A stretch of DNA of 64,000 bases, from NCBI GenBank assembly GCA_037178855.1, contig JASJZC010000003.1, positions 310,001 through 374,000 on the forward strand, read 5' to 3'. A model generated the notes under the pieces. That model had not been told where the DNA came from. It searched no databases and saw nothing but the letters and a program-made list of their open reading frames with translations. The stretch comes from Oscheius sp. JU75 (taxonomy: Eukaryota > Nematoda > Chromadorea > Rhabditida > Rhabditidae). This document shows, piece by piece, positions 11,801-21,258 of the stretch (position 1 is the first letter of the stretch; each line of letters starts with the position of its first letter). Position numbers and translations under genes: made by a program.

Positions 11801-13762
11801 ACACGCCGTGTTTTGAATTGAATTTTTGGGCGGCAATTCAAATTGTTAATGAAAATTGACGTCAAAGATAGGAAAAAAATTGGTAAATGGCAAACATTTG
11901 AACTGCCGCCTGAAAAATTCAATTCGAAATCACGTTTGCTCTGCTCCCGTACTTCTTCAGGGGGACTGCCTCTTAAAATTACAGTTATTTCAAATCTCAC
12001 CTGAACCCATTCCACTAGGAAGATTGCCATTTTGCACCGACTGCTGATTTCCGGCTTCAAACAACTTGCTAGCTTTTCCAGAACTCCATCTAGTATTAAT
12101 ATATCTCTGGCAGGCCACGTGCGAAATGAACTTCTACAAATTATTTCATTCTTGCGTGGACAAGATTAACAGACCATACACTGTCCGTAATAGGCTACAC
12201 AAAGCATCTCTCGCGACGGCTTCAGCCAGTCCTTGTCTTTGGCTTTCCGCTCTTTTTCGGTAAGAAAATTACCAGCATCGTCCCTAAATCGATAACACCC
12301 AATAAGATAAGGTGCTTGCTTACAAGTAGAGGTTGTTTTTATAAATAGACTCGTAGTCATAGGCCAGTACGTGGTACTCCAATTTCTCCTCGTTCTTATT
12401 GTACATTTGATCGAAAATAGAGAGGGCTAGTTTTTCGTAGTAGCTGAAGTCTGTGTACTACAGTTCGAGATTGATCTCACTCGTGATTGCTCTCGAAGTC
12501 TTCCTGATCCGGATAGGTAAGCCTCATGGCATTGGAGACATACGCTGCCACCACCAAACTATACAACGGCTCTTTTGTGCTCTGCCACATTTCGCCGTTG
12601 TTTATACGCAGAGCGTTATTTTTACTGGTTTCACTTCAAGAAATGCTTGTTAGTCACAAGGAAAACCTGTCACAATCCCCATTCGTCATTTGTTGTTCTA
12701 CTTTCTTTACTCTTCGCGGCCTTATCAATTTGAACTTTCCCGCCAGACCCGTCCCGCAGATTTGCGCGCAAACCACCCTAATTCGAACTTCTTCGAATTC
12801 TACAGAGGTTTTGGTAAGAGTTCGGCAGGCGCCGCCCTTCGTTCGAAAGATACGATAGCTGCCTCCTTTCGTTCGTAAACGGGTATTCTGACGTATAGGA
12901 GTCATTTTTCATTTTCTAACCTTGTTTACTGATTTCAGCGTGCATAAGAACTTCTTAGAACATGCAAACAGCCCGATATGTGCTGCGGTAGTGGGATCCT
13001 TAAGCTAGTCCAACAACGATAAAGTTTGCTCATATCGGCAACTTTTCTATATTTTTGACATTATTAGGGGTTCTTGAACACGCTGAATCCGAAAAACACA
13101 GTTAGAAACTCTATTTTGTTATTTTCTGGTCTTTATTTATCGTCTACCTACGAAATAAAGAGTCAAAACCAGTAAAACCTTGTTCTAGTTTAATTATATG
13201 CCGATTTAGCTTGAATTCCTCTACATTTCCTTCTTTTGTGCCCCCTCACCTTTCTATATGTGTTTTTCGTCTGAAAAAGACATGGCAGAGGAATTCTCCG
13301 AAAACCTCATCTGTCTCGTGAATGCCGACCAATGTTTCTCCAACTACTTTCCGAAGGAACCTATTCATAAGTTGGAGCATCTCCTCATCATTTCTGGCAT
13401 AGTGATCACTGAACACTTTTTGCTAAATAGGATAGTGCAACTTGTTACGGAAAACTCACTCCCAGCTGGAGCTTGTTGATCAAAGCAAGCACATTTCTTT
13501 TCCTATTTGCTCGATCGCAATCTAACTGAAACAGATGGTTCAAAAGTAAAGGATAGTCGTTACTTCTAGCTGAATAGCAATGTACCGGTGCGTAGGTGTA
13601 ACCATGTTGCGAATGAACAGATAAGAGTTTATCTCTTGTCCTTTCCTGTTGCACTGTCGCTAAGCGGAGCAAGTTGCAGTGTTCTCGTTTCTTTTCGTTG
13701 ACTACGTCTTTCCGTCCCACTACTATTCTATTCGTGTGGTCAATAATTTTTGTCCTGTGCAA
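8816..13762 (-). CDS. TRPM-like cation channel, about 13 exons, 5' end unresolved
   Basis: Exons, in transcript order: about 13762-13460 (5' limit unsure), 13422-13250, 12624-12481, 12443-12324, 12283-12175, 12133-12001, 11186-11083, 11042-10866, 10821-10564, 9800-9463, 9424-9097, 9057-9016, 8977-8816. All junction phases agree and most introns are 37-44 nt. The 12.6-12.0 kb exons match the TRPM pre-channel homology region (KEPLYSLVVAAY, YYEKLALSIFDQMY, KFISHVACQ). 11.19-9.8 kb encodes S1-S4 and S5. 9800-9463 carries the pore and S6 (VNVVTAMLSH). The TRP segment follows (KYEILAMF, then PRPFNLI, the TRPM 'PPPFNLI' motif). The product is about 700-800 residues, short for TRPM, because the large N-terminal SLOG/MHR part is missing or not visible. 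It is probably a plasma-membrane Ca/Mg/Na channel; selectivity cannot be read here. Confidence 0.85.
10030..10440. repeat. Diverged inverted repeat in a TRPM intron
   Basis: TTTCCAACGAATAGCGG near 10050-10069 is found reverse-complemented as CCGCTATTCGTTGGAAA near 10421-10437, with weaker similarity around both. It lies in the 763-nt intron 9801-10563 and looks like an old foldback element. Confidence 0.5.
11318..11394 (+). repeat. tRNA-like SINE head (A box, B box, T run)
   Basis: TGGCTCAGTCGG at about 11325-11336 fits the tRNA A-box consensus exactly. AGATTCGATTT about 40 nt further fits a weak B box, and TTTTTT follows near 11390. No full cloverleaf forms. It lies in the TRPM intron 11187-12000, antisense to that gene, just before a dispersed repeat. 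Confidence 0.5.
11405..11545 (+). repeat. Dispersed repeat, copy 1
   Basis: Similar over about 140 nt to the minus strand of 50945-51125: shared words include GTTCAGAAAGTTTTTTTC, CAGTAGTTGG, AAAAACCAT and ATATGCGCTCG/CATACGCTCG. It may be the body of the SINE whose tRNA-like head precedes it. Confidence 0.65.
11574..11928. repeat. Double foldback element in a TRPM intron
   Basis: Two inverted repeats lie next to each other. Arms at 11574-11615 and 11766-11815 share CACGGCGTGTTA...CGTCGCCA. Arms at 11815-11850 and 11892-11928 share GAATTGAATTTTT...GGCGGCA. Both can fold into long hairpins. No transposase frame is present. Confidence 0.65.
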
Positions 13763-13942
13763 CGTTCATAGTTTTTCGACCCATGATACCCCCTTTTTGG
13801 ATGCAGGCGCGCCCAGTCTACATGTCTTTATGGCATTAAATAGGGCTTGATTCAGGCTTTATTTTGTCCTCTTGACCTTTTTATTCAACTGGATCAATAA
13901 ATACAACTCTGAGAAGTTGCGCGTGACAAAAGTTATTGACCA
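13735..13942. repeat. Short inverted repeat
   Basis: GTGTGGTCAATAA..TTTTGTC at about 13735-13758 recurs reverse-complemented at about 13917-13942 near the 5' end of the TRPM-like gene. It may mark a duplicated and inverted 5' segment of that gene. Confidence 0.5.
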
Positions 13943-14112
13943 CACGGATACTCGAGATTCATTTGAAAAGATCTCATCCAAAGTACGTCGTTTCCTTGTT
14001 TCTCTCCTTGTTCCTCTGCTCTTTTTCATCCATCCAGCCCACATCTTATTTATGGTATAGAAATGCTGCGTCCTTAGCAAACTCTCAGTCTTCCTTTATT
14101 CTCCCCTCTGAA

Positions 14113-14335
14113 ATGAAGCTGTTCTTCCTTATCTTTCTCATTGCTTTTATCATCAACTTCTCGACAAGTTCTCTCTTACCTTTTGAGTAAAGTTAGGTTT
14201 AGATGGTCCAGACTTCATTTAGCACTTTCTTGCGAGGATCTGGAGAAAGAATGTGCCATAACTAGTAAGCTTAAAGGAGATGATGCCGATTGTGACTGCC
14301 ACGGTTTATGCGGCTGCGACATCTTTGGCGCATAG
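14113..14335 (+). CDS. Secreted six-cysteine peptide, two exons (predicted)
   Basis: Exons 14113-14167 and 14223-14335 join across a 55-nt intron to give 55 residues. Residues 1-18 form a strong signal peptide (MKLFFLIFLIAFIINFS). The mature part carries exactly six cysteines, spaced C-x6-C-x12-C-x1-C-x3-C-x1-C, with the last four clustered (CDCHGLCGC). This resembles small disulfide-rich secreted peptides such as defence or signalling peptides, but the spacing does not match a family I can name, so no function is assigned. The splice donor GTTCTC is weak; an alternative junction would change only a few residues next to the signal peptide. Confidence 0.5.
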
Positions 14336-14704
14336 ATTGTTGTGGAACTTGGTTATAAAAACATTTTAGTGTATCTGTGTGATTGTGTGTCTCTATGTAT
14401 CTCTGTCTTCCTGTCTCTCTGTTTCTTTCCCACTGCATCATTTACTTTGTGGAGAAATCAGGCCAGTTTGCTTATTCGCTTTCGCATATTCTATCGATCC
14501 CTTGCCGAAAGAATTCCCTGATCTTTCTTCTCTAGCAGTGTGAATATCAGAGTTTAAAGAACTTAAATAAGACTTCATTACAGAAAAGTAAGTCGCAGTG
14601 TTCATCAAAAGAACTGATATGATCCTTGGGTCAAAGCAGTCGAAAGTAGGCGGAGATACATGGCTTAAAGTTGAAGTAGATTATAATGAGTTATGCTACA
14701 CAGC

Positions 14705-16216
14705 TTAATAGCTGTTGTAAGGATTGACGGCCGGTCCACGCTCGTATTTAGGACGACGGCTGAGGATTTTGTCGTTGACGATGGTCAGGATGAACATGCC
14801 GGCGATGCCGAGGAGACAGCCGGTAATGATTCCGGCACAGGCAGCCAGCCAACCGAATCGTTCGCCAGTCTCGATGATGGTTCTCTGGGAGACAGTTCCA
14901 CCAATGCCGATGATGATGAGCCAGCCCATAATGCCGGCTGTGCAGAGGATGACCTCCTGGAAATCGTTTAGTTGGGGGATCTCTCCTTTTCAAGGAAAGA
15001 GTCATGTTTTGACTGTAAGCCAGTTTAGATCCTTCAAAAACAGCATTTCAGCTCAATTTGAATTTTTTGATGATACTTGGACTTCTTTTCTTTTAGTCAA
15101 CTAAAATGGAAAAATTTCTACACCTGTGTACGAACTGGACACGACACGGACGCAACTTTTCAATTGACCTAAATTTAATGTCGATGTGCGACATTCTTGT
15201 CACTCTTCAGGTCCAAAACTTTAATTTTTTAATATTTATGTTCTGCAAAGTTGTAGCCCTGATCAAGGCATACAACATTGCAGAACATTATATCGCTAGA
15301 GACCATTATTTTAAATTCGTTTTATCGCCAGTGACCTCAAGCCAAAATGCCGGCTTGCGCTTTTCCAGCCATGGTTTCGGGTCGAAAACAGTGTGTTTAA
15401 GTTTTGCGATGTTTTGCAAAATTGTAGCCCTGATCAAACTCTACAACTTTGCAAAACAGCGTTTTGTGCAAAAATCTCTTCTTGAACCTGAAAATAGCAC
15501 TTTGAACTTTTGGCTTTTTGGTGGCCCATGTCACCCCTGTACCATTCCACCTCGGTCTATGCTTTATATAGTTAGGCTCGCTCTTCCCCCCAATCAGCTT
15601 TCGGACTAAACGTATCGTTCTTGCGATACGCTCAGACCATGATCGTTGAGTCTAACGAAGTAGCTTCGATAGCGGTCTAGGGAAAAATACTGCTTTTTGG
15701 AGAAAAAGGTGTTCTGTCCTGGCTTACTTTCAGGACATAATTCTTTTTTTCCGCCAGTGTTCTGCAGATGCTTTGTAAAAAAAAAAAATCCTTGCTTTGC
15801 TACGCTCGCTAAGCCCGATCATGGTGCGACAGTTGGAATAAACTGATTTGTGCCCAAAACTTCAAAAGTTAATGAAAGTTTTCTAACTCACAGTCATGGC
15901 CAGATTGGTAGGAACATAGTCCTCCTCTCCATCTCCTCGTCCACGTCCAATCAGGAAATAGATGACACAGGAGGCAATACAGTAAAGGAGAGTTAGAGCT
16001 GAGACTATGTAGATGATGACTATTTCGTAGTTAATCGAAATGTAGGCAGTCACGTAGGTCGGGTCGAGCAGAGCCAATACCGCAATAGTCAAGAGCTGGA
16101 AAAGTTATGTTTTTGAAACATAGGTAGGGTATGGTAATCCAAATAATAATGTAACAACTTACCACTACGAGCACCTTTATGCCCATGCAGAGAAAGAGCT
16201 GCTTTGGAACTGCCAT
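14705..16216 (-). CDS. Four-transmembrane protein, MARVEL/Snakeskin-like layout
   Basis: Exons 16216-16163 (18 codons), 16095-15892 (68) and 14956-14705 (84 with stop) join in phase 0, giving 169 residues. Hydrophobic segments lie at about residues 8-27, 42-68, 88-106 and 118-142. The intervening loop is acidic and Gly/Arg-rich (GRGRGDGEED), and the short cytoplasmic tail ends in NPYNSY. Size and layout resemble MARVEL-type 4TM proteins such as insect Snakeskin of septate junctions; this is architectural inference only. The 935-nt second intron contains a dispersed palindromic repeat. The gene starts a cluster of 4TM genes, though its sequence differs from the other members. Confidence 0.75.
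15238..15745 (+). repeat. Dispersed palindromic repeat, copy A (two palindromes plus tail)
   Basis: Palindromes at 15238-15288 and 15410-15458 have arms of the form ATGTTCTGCAAAGTTGTAG and its complement around a centre near CTGATCA. The tail (about 15558-15745) has TATATAG, CAGCTTTCGG, ATGATCGTTG, GGTCTAGGGAAAAATAC and an end hairpin TGTCCTG/CAGGACA. Copy B at 55764-56098 keeps the same order. Confidence 0.8.
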
Positions 16217-17029
16217 AGTTCTGGAAACTTCGATGATTTTTGGATACGTAGAAAAAAGAGAGAGGAAGACTTGAGAAAATCTTGATATGAGACGGTATTG
16301 ATTGGATTGTGTGAGAGACAGAGACATAGAGTGAATGCTACCCAATGTCTCCCTACCTATTTGTGTAGTATGAGTAAGAGGAGATGCATGCGAATAGTCA
16401 ATAACAGGATGGAAAGGAAAGGAGGCCGCTAGAGGAAAAGAGAACGAGGCGGTTTCGGCCGGAAGAGTCCTGTTATCAGTTGTGAAAAGTGAGTCATAAG
16501 ACTTGTTTATGAAATTTAGAGGAGTTTGAACAGAATGTAGAATTCCGATGATTCCATGATCAAGTCATGATTGAGATGGCTCGCCTCAATTTTAGGGATC
16601 GAACTGTGTCTTTGCATATACCTAACATTCTGAAAACATGAAAAGTTGTCAAATCAATACGAAAAAAAACGCTCCCCAGTGGGAAAGACTCTGTGAAATT
16701 GAAAAAAGATTGTCAAACCATCAGGAAAACAGCTATGTTTACATGGAACAGCAGTCAAATGAATGCAGCCAGCTCAGAAAACGTGGCAAATTCACGCACA
16801 AAAATGTGAGGGAAGGCCGGACAAGATTTGATATAAACAACAGTAATTAGCGGTCAGTAGTCGGTCTGACCAGCTTGTGTAGACTCTCCAGGTGAGCCGG
16901 CGGCTGTACAGCGCCGCCGAGCGACCGGCCGAATCGTCTGATTCACAAAGCAAATACTAGCGTCTCTGCCGAGTCAAGGCTCTCTTCGGTCGCTCATGTG
17001 CGCTCCCACCTTCCATCGCTTACATAATA
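16217..17029. other. Spacer
   Basis: No gene recognised. A GC-rich hairpin (GGCGGC, 8-nt loop, GCCGCC) lies at about 16900-16920. The left edge of a 1-kb tandem duplication is at 17030. Confidence 0.5.
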
Positions 17030-17284
17030 ATCGATCACGAGAGTCGCCACAACCCGCCCTACGGCACCTGAATCATATACACAGTGGTGGGAGGATGTTG
17101 CGTTACGACCTGGGCAAACATGGTCAAAGGTGTAGGGCAGAAGGACAGAGAGACAGAGACAGGGACAAAGACAGGCACTCCTTGTCATCTATCTGTCATT
17201 CCCCTATAGTTATTTTAGGCAGTGTGCTTCAGTGTGTATGCAATTTTTTTTCACCACAAACAAGTGATTCAAACAGGTGCGACC

Positions 17285-17291
17285 ATATAAG
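17285..17291 (+). promoter_or_regulatory. TATA box, 4TM gene copy 1
   Basis: CATATAAG sits about 40 nt upstream of the ATG at 17327 and is repeated identically in the second duplicated unit. Confidence 0.6.
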
Positions 17292-17326
17292 ACAGAAGAG
17301 TAGCATTTGCTCGTCACTATCCCTTC

Positions 17327-17885
17327 ATGGCTAAATTCGGCTGTCTCACATCCCGAGTAGGTCCAAATCAGAGTCCATGTCCTCCTTTCCAGTTCGTTCT
17401 GATCTGCTGGGCTATTGCTAGCATCATCTACAATTTCTATTTTCTGAAGAAAATAAAGTTCTCTGATGATCTCAATACCTACGATGTTTTTGTGGGCATC
17501 AGTGCCATTTTGAATGTGAGAAAAACAGATACAAAGAAATGATTCGTTTCCCAGATCATCCTGGACATCTACGTCGTCATCTTCGCCACCATCAAAAACT
17601 GCAAGTGGCTCGAGCGAGGCCTCTACATAATCGTTGGTCCCTCGGAAAACTTATGACAACACTTCTTTGCAGATTGCCAATATCGCCATCGTCGTGGTCT
17701 GTTTCATTCTGTCGATCCTCCACTCCTTTGGTGTCTTTGGTGATGAGGAAGCGAAAAGCAAGCTAGCGGCTGTCACTTCGCTCCTGCTCAAGGCCGTGGT
17801 CAATATTTCTTTCCAGGCGCTGGAGTTCGTATGGATCCGAACTATTGTAAAGAGAGAATGCGACAAGGAGTGGCTGAGACAGTGA
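17327..17885 (+). CDS. 4TM protein, tandem copy 1
   Basis: Exons 17327-17356, 17393-17515, 17555-17632 and 17673-17885 give 147 residues; introns are 36, 39, 39 and 40 nt-class, all ending CAG. Four hydrophobic segments follow a short MAKFGCL start, and the tail is charged (KRECDKEWLRQ). The second exon is 41 codons, the same length as in the two sister genes at 18389 and 19626, which supports common descent. The loop between segments 3 and 4 contains GVFGDEE. I do not recognise the family; short tetraspan membrane protein is all the sequence supports. The donor of the last intron is GTTGGT. Confidence 0.85.
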
Positions 17886-17922
17886 CCAAAACCTTTATTT
17901 CATTGACCATGGTGTTGGCCTT

Positions 17923-18057
17923 CTAACTAAATATCGATGCTCTCTTCTTCCTGTCTTCCTCCTCCAGTTCCCTACGAGCTTGTTGAATTGTCCAGAGCCA
18001 GAGGCACTCGATGCAGAGAATGATCACGTAGATAATCAGCACGTACCATCCACCAAC
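17923..18057 (-). pseudogene. Truncated 3' fragment of the minus-strand 4TM gene
   Basis: This minus-strand segment encodes GGWYVLIIYVIILC...LWLWTIQQARRELEEE and a stop, almost identical to the last exon of the gene at 18986-19626. It is cut off at the duplication junction (18057/18058), so it lacks the first two and a half transmembrane segments. The frame is intact and differs by only a few substitutions. Confidence 0.85.
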
Positions 18058-18346
18058 TTACATAATAATCGATCACAAGAGTCGCCACAACCCGCCCTAC
18101 GGCACCTGAATCATACGCACAGTGGTGAGAGAATGTTTCGTTACGACCTGAGCAAACATTGTCAAAGGTGTAAGGGAGAAGGACAGAGACAGAGGCTCCT
18201 TACTGTCCTCCCCCTATAGTTATTTTAGACATGCATTTTCTGTCTACAAATAAGAAAATAATTTTACGATATCTGGATAAGGATTGTTTTGAAAGTGTAG
18301 ACAATTTTTCTCACCACAAACAACAGTGATTCATACAGATGCGACC

Positions 18347-18353
18347 ATATAAG
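18347..18353 (+). promoter_or_regulatory. TATA box, 4TM gene copy 2
   Basis: Same CATATAAG element and flanks as copy 1, about 40 nt before the ATG at 18389. Confidence 0.6.
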
Positions 18354-18388
18354 ACAGAAGAGTAGCACTTGCTCGTCACTACCCCTTC

Positions 18389-18947
18389 ATGAGTAAATTC
18401 GGCTGTCTCTCACTCCAGGTAGGTTCAGTTCAGAGTTCAAGTCGTCCTTTCCAGTCCGTCTTGATCTGCTGGGCTGTTGCTAGCATCATCTACAATTTCA
18501 ACGACCTGCGGCAAATCAAGTTCTCAGATGAAATCAATGCCCACGATGGTTTCGTTGTCATCAGTGCTTTTTTGAATGTGAGAAGAACAGAGACAAAGAA
18601 ATGATTCGTTTCCCAGATCATCCTGGACATCTACGTCGTCATCTTCACCACTATCGACAACCGCAAATGGCTCAAGATAAGCCTCTATATAATCGTTAGT
18701 CTCTCAGAAAACTCATGACAATTCTACTTTGCTGATTGCCAATATCGTCCTCCTCGTGGGCTGCTTCATTCTTACGATCCTTCGCTTTTTTGGAGTCTTT
18801 GGTGATGAGGAGGTGAAAACCAAGTTTGCCTCTGTCGTTTCGCTTCTAAAAACGGCTATGATCGATATTTTGCTACAAGCACTGGAGTTCGTCTGGATCC
18901 GAAGAATTGTGAAATATAGGGATAGTGAAGAAATGGATGCTGAATAA
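18389..18947 (+). CDS. 4TM protein, tandem copy 2, with altered splice acceptor
   Basis: Exons correspond one-to-one with copy 1: 18389-18418, 18455-18577, 18617-18694 and 18735-18947. Three introns keep GT-AG, but the last (18695-18734) ends TTTGCTG where copy 1 has TTTGCAG, so the canonical AG is lost. Reading through that intron meets TGA. Unless a TG acceptor or a nearby AG is used, the fourth exon (third and fourth membrane segments) cannot be made in frame. The exons themselves stay open and the changes are mostly conservative, so any loss is recent. Confidence 0.7.
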
Positions 18948-18985
18948 AGGACAGTCTGGAGTGACATAGACAGTGATCAAACCCT

Positions 18986-19626
18986 TTATTTCATTGACCA
19001 CGGTGTTGGCATGGCCTTTGTACTGAATATCGACGCTCTCTTCTTCCTTTCTTCCTCCTCTAGTTCTCTCCGAGCCTGCCGAATTGTCCAGAGCCAGAGG
19101 CACTCGATGCAGAGAATGATCACGTAGATAATCAGCACGTACCATCCACCAACTGTCCCTTTTTGGCTAATTATAACGAAGATGAGAATTATTGCATAGA
19201 GGAAGAGTACAAGGGTGAGAACAATGTCAAAGACTGTTGTCCAGAACGAAATTCTGATGAGAGACAGTTTCCTTGTGAAGGCGGAGACGAGGACTAGGGA
19301 GGCTACACAGAGCTGAAAGAAATTGGAACTGTCCCTCTGTTTCTCAGTTTCCATGTGTCTCTGTCTCTCTGTCTCTCTCTTTCTATCTCTGTCTCCGCCC
19401 AAGATCCAAATCTTAAACCAACCTTGACTATGACTATAATGAGACTGATAACTGCCACCGCAGTGGGTTCAAAAACTACCAAATTGTTGATAAAAATGGC
19501 GATTCTGATTAAAATGATCATTATTGTGAATAGGATGAGAGTTTGCTGGAAAAGATGCGGTATCCTGGAATCTCACCAACCTACCCTATCAGAAAATTTG
19601 TCAAGTTTCTCTTTGAATGAGGTCAT
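18986..19626 (-). CDS. 4TM protein, minus-strand paralog
   Basis: Exons 19626-19585 (14 codons), 19545-19423 (41) and 19312-18986 (109 with stop) join in phase 0, giving 163 residues. Residue order is a short start (MTSFKEKLDKFSDR), TM1 and TM2, then TM3 and TM4 in the last exon and a charged tail (RRELEEEERKKRA). The 41-codon second exon and the first-intron position match the plus-strand paralogs, while the third intron of those genes is absent. It runs convergently with copy 2, stops 39 nt apart. A TATA element on this strand precedes the ATG by about 45 nt. The 110-nt second intron carries a GA/CT array. Confidence 0.85.
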
Positions 19627-19670
19627 GGCTGGAAATTCTGGTAGGTAAAGGCCGGTCACTCTTCATCCAT

Positions 19671-19677
19671 ATTTATA
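19671..19677 (-). promoter_or_regulatory. TATA box, minus-strand 4TM gene
   Basis: TATAAAT on the minus strand, 45 nt upstream of the ATG at 19626, within TCTATAAATATGG. Confidence 0.55.
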
Positions 19678-20028
19678 GACATGAGGAGTTTGATGACCAT
19701 TGTTTGAACTGTACAGCTTCCACAAACACGGGCTATTTTAGGGTCAGCTGGAGGTTTCTTTTTGTACGAAATTTGTTGATGAGAGTTAGAGTGTGGAATG
19801 CTGTTGTTTCTTCTCTATCTATTATTGCCTAAGTTAAACAGATGACGCTTACTGGGTACATAAATATGGTAAGGAACAGCCACTTTTCCAATACAATGTC
19901 CGGAACCGGCTGTTTCTGCTGCATATCGAGAGTGAGTTCTTTAAGAAGGCAAGGAGACAGATAGACCCGAAGACAGAGAGACTGAGAGTGAGACAGAAAG
20001 AGTTTTCCAGACGTGCCTACTTATCTGG

Positions 20029-20539
20029 ATGGCAGTTCAAGGTCTTGGCTCTTTTTTTCAGTTCTATCCATTAACTAAAAATTCTGACTATGATATCGTC
20101 ATACTTACCTGTCTCTACGCTTTCTTCCAGGTTTTTTTTTTGCAAGCAACTCATAGACACGTTGAATACTAGTTCACAGGAGCCGCCTTCGTTTTCTACT
20201 CAGCTTTGGATAAAAATAGTGAGATGTTGAAGATTGGATTTATTATATACTGGGTTAGTTTTCAAATGATATAGTAGCGCTTTTTTTCAGCTAGGCATAG
20301 TGTTCATCAACATCATTCTTTCTGTAATCGTTGTATTGTGGATGAACGACATTTACTGGAAGTCTCCTTTGGCGTGGGAAAAAAAGAAAGACGTTCTACT
20401 CCAGTATCTGATAATCATGCCGTTTTTTCTTGTGGACCAAGGATTGTTGGCCTGGACGATCAAGAAGACGATCCGGGAAATTGAGAACGAAGAGAACATT
20501 CAGAATTTGGTGATCTTTAATAATGCTTTTATTCCTTGA
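20029..20539 (+). CDS. 4TM protein, diverged paralog
   Basis: Exons 20029-20130, 20173-20253 and 20291-20539 join in phase 0 through introns of 42 and 37 nt, giving 143 residues. TM segments lie at about residues 22-44, 55-80 and 105-125. The end LLAWTIKKTIREIENEE aligns with LWLWTIRQARRELEEEE of the 18986-19626 gene, marking it as a family member. The start ATG continues in frame into the exon without an intron where other members have one. Function unknown. Confidence 0.75.
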
Positions 20540-20732
20540 ATGAATTATTTCAAACGTGCTGTCTCTGTCTCTCCGTCTCTCGGTATAGTCTAGATCGAAC
20601 TGGTATGCTTTCGTACAGTTTAATCATCAAGAACAAAAAAAAACTTTTTCCCATAAGAGGCGTGACAAAACGAGCACTATACTTCAGTTTTCGCCAGCAA
20701 CACAAAGACCTTTGGGTGATTCAGTCCCTCTC

Positions 20733-20740
20733 TATAAATA
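20733..20740 (+). promoter_or_regulatory. TATA box of a sixth 4TM-like gene
   Basis: TATAAATA lies 39 nt upstream of the ATG at 20779, the same spacing as at the other 4TM genes. Confidence 0.5.
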
Positions 20741-20778
20741 GCGCTGCTTTACTACAGTTTTCAATATATATCAACAAG

Positions 20779-21258
20779 ATGGCTTGCTGCTGTTGGATCT
20801 CGGCCAGAGTGAGTTGAGATAGAGAAATATCAAACTTTCCAGACCTCTTGATTCTTTGCGGGTTGGCTGTCATCGTATATCGCAGATGTCATCCAGAGAT
20901 TCCAATATGGAATAAACGCTAACTCATTTCTTCACTGTATAGGTCCTCTCCTTCACATACAGGTCTGAGTAATAATCCACTTTTCAGTTTGACATTTTAA
21001 CTTTGACTGTCGTCGCTGCACTGAAACGAAGTGCGACAAAGCGCAAAGTAGCTTTTTAATTTTTGCAACTGTACGGCGTCTTCTGGAGCACCAGTTTCAG
21101 AGGATATAAGACACATTGGACAATAACCCTGGGTGTTTATGCCTTACTCTTTTTTTTTCATCCAAGGACTCTTTGTTTTGGCTATCAAGAAGACAACTGA
21201 GAAAGAAACCACAGCAGTTGTCAGCATACAGACGCGATCGGCTGTAAACAAATACTGA
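20779..21258 (+). CDS. Probable 4TM family member, structure unresolved
   Basis: It starts MACCCWISAR next to a GTGAGT/GTTGAG donor, as do its paralogs. A hydrophobic stretch LLILCGLAVIVYR follows an acceptor near 20843. Further hydrophobic pieces (FDILTLTVVAAL near 20989 and THWTITLG near 21113) precede a terminal segment LFVLAIKKTTEKETTAVV with stop at 21258, which resembles the WTIKKT tail of the neighbour. Introns appear to be 30-50 nt but I could not join all exons in one frame, so it is either a fast-evolving gene or a decaying one. Confidence 0.45.

Larger units (their letters stand above)
17030..19153. repeat. Head-to-tail tandem duplication of about 1.03-1.1 kb
   Basis: Unit 1 is 17030-18057 and unit 2 is 18058-19153. 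Both begin with TTACATAATAATCGATCAC and end with GTACCATCCACCAAC. Each unit contains a TATA box, a four-exon 4TM gene and the 3' end of a convergent minus-strand 4TM gene. The end in unit 1 is therefore a truncated copy. Identity is high throughout, pointing to a recent event. Confidence 0.9.

Noticed and set aside
12654-12905. Overlapping open frames on both strands with GAATTCTACAGAGG-type palindromes
   Set aside because: They lie in a TRPM intron (12625-13249), have no splice sites, and the apparent symmetry comes from short inverted words.
19853-19924. Minus-strand exon-like frame MQQKQPVPDIVLEKWLF ending at a GTAAGC donor
   Set aside because: No downstream exon joins it in phase before the TATA box of the gene at 19626. 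It may be a relic of another 4TM copy, but it is not supported as a gene.
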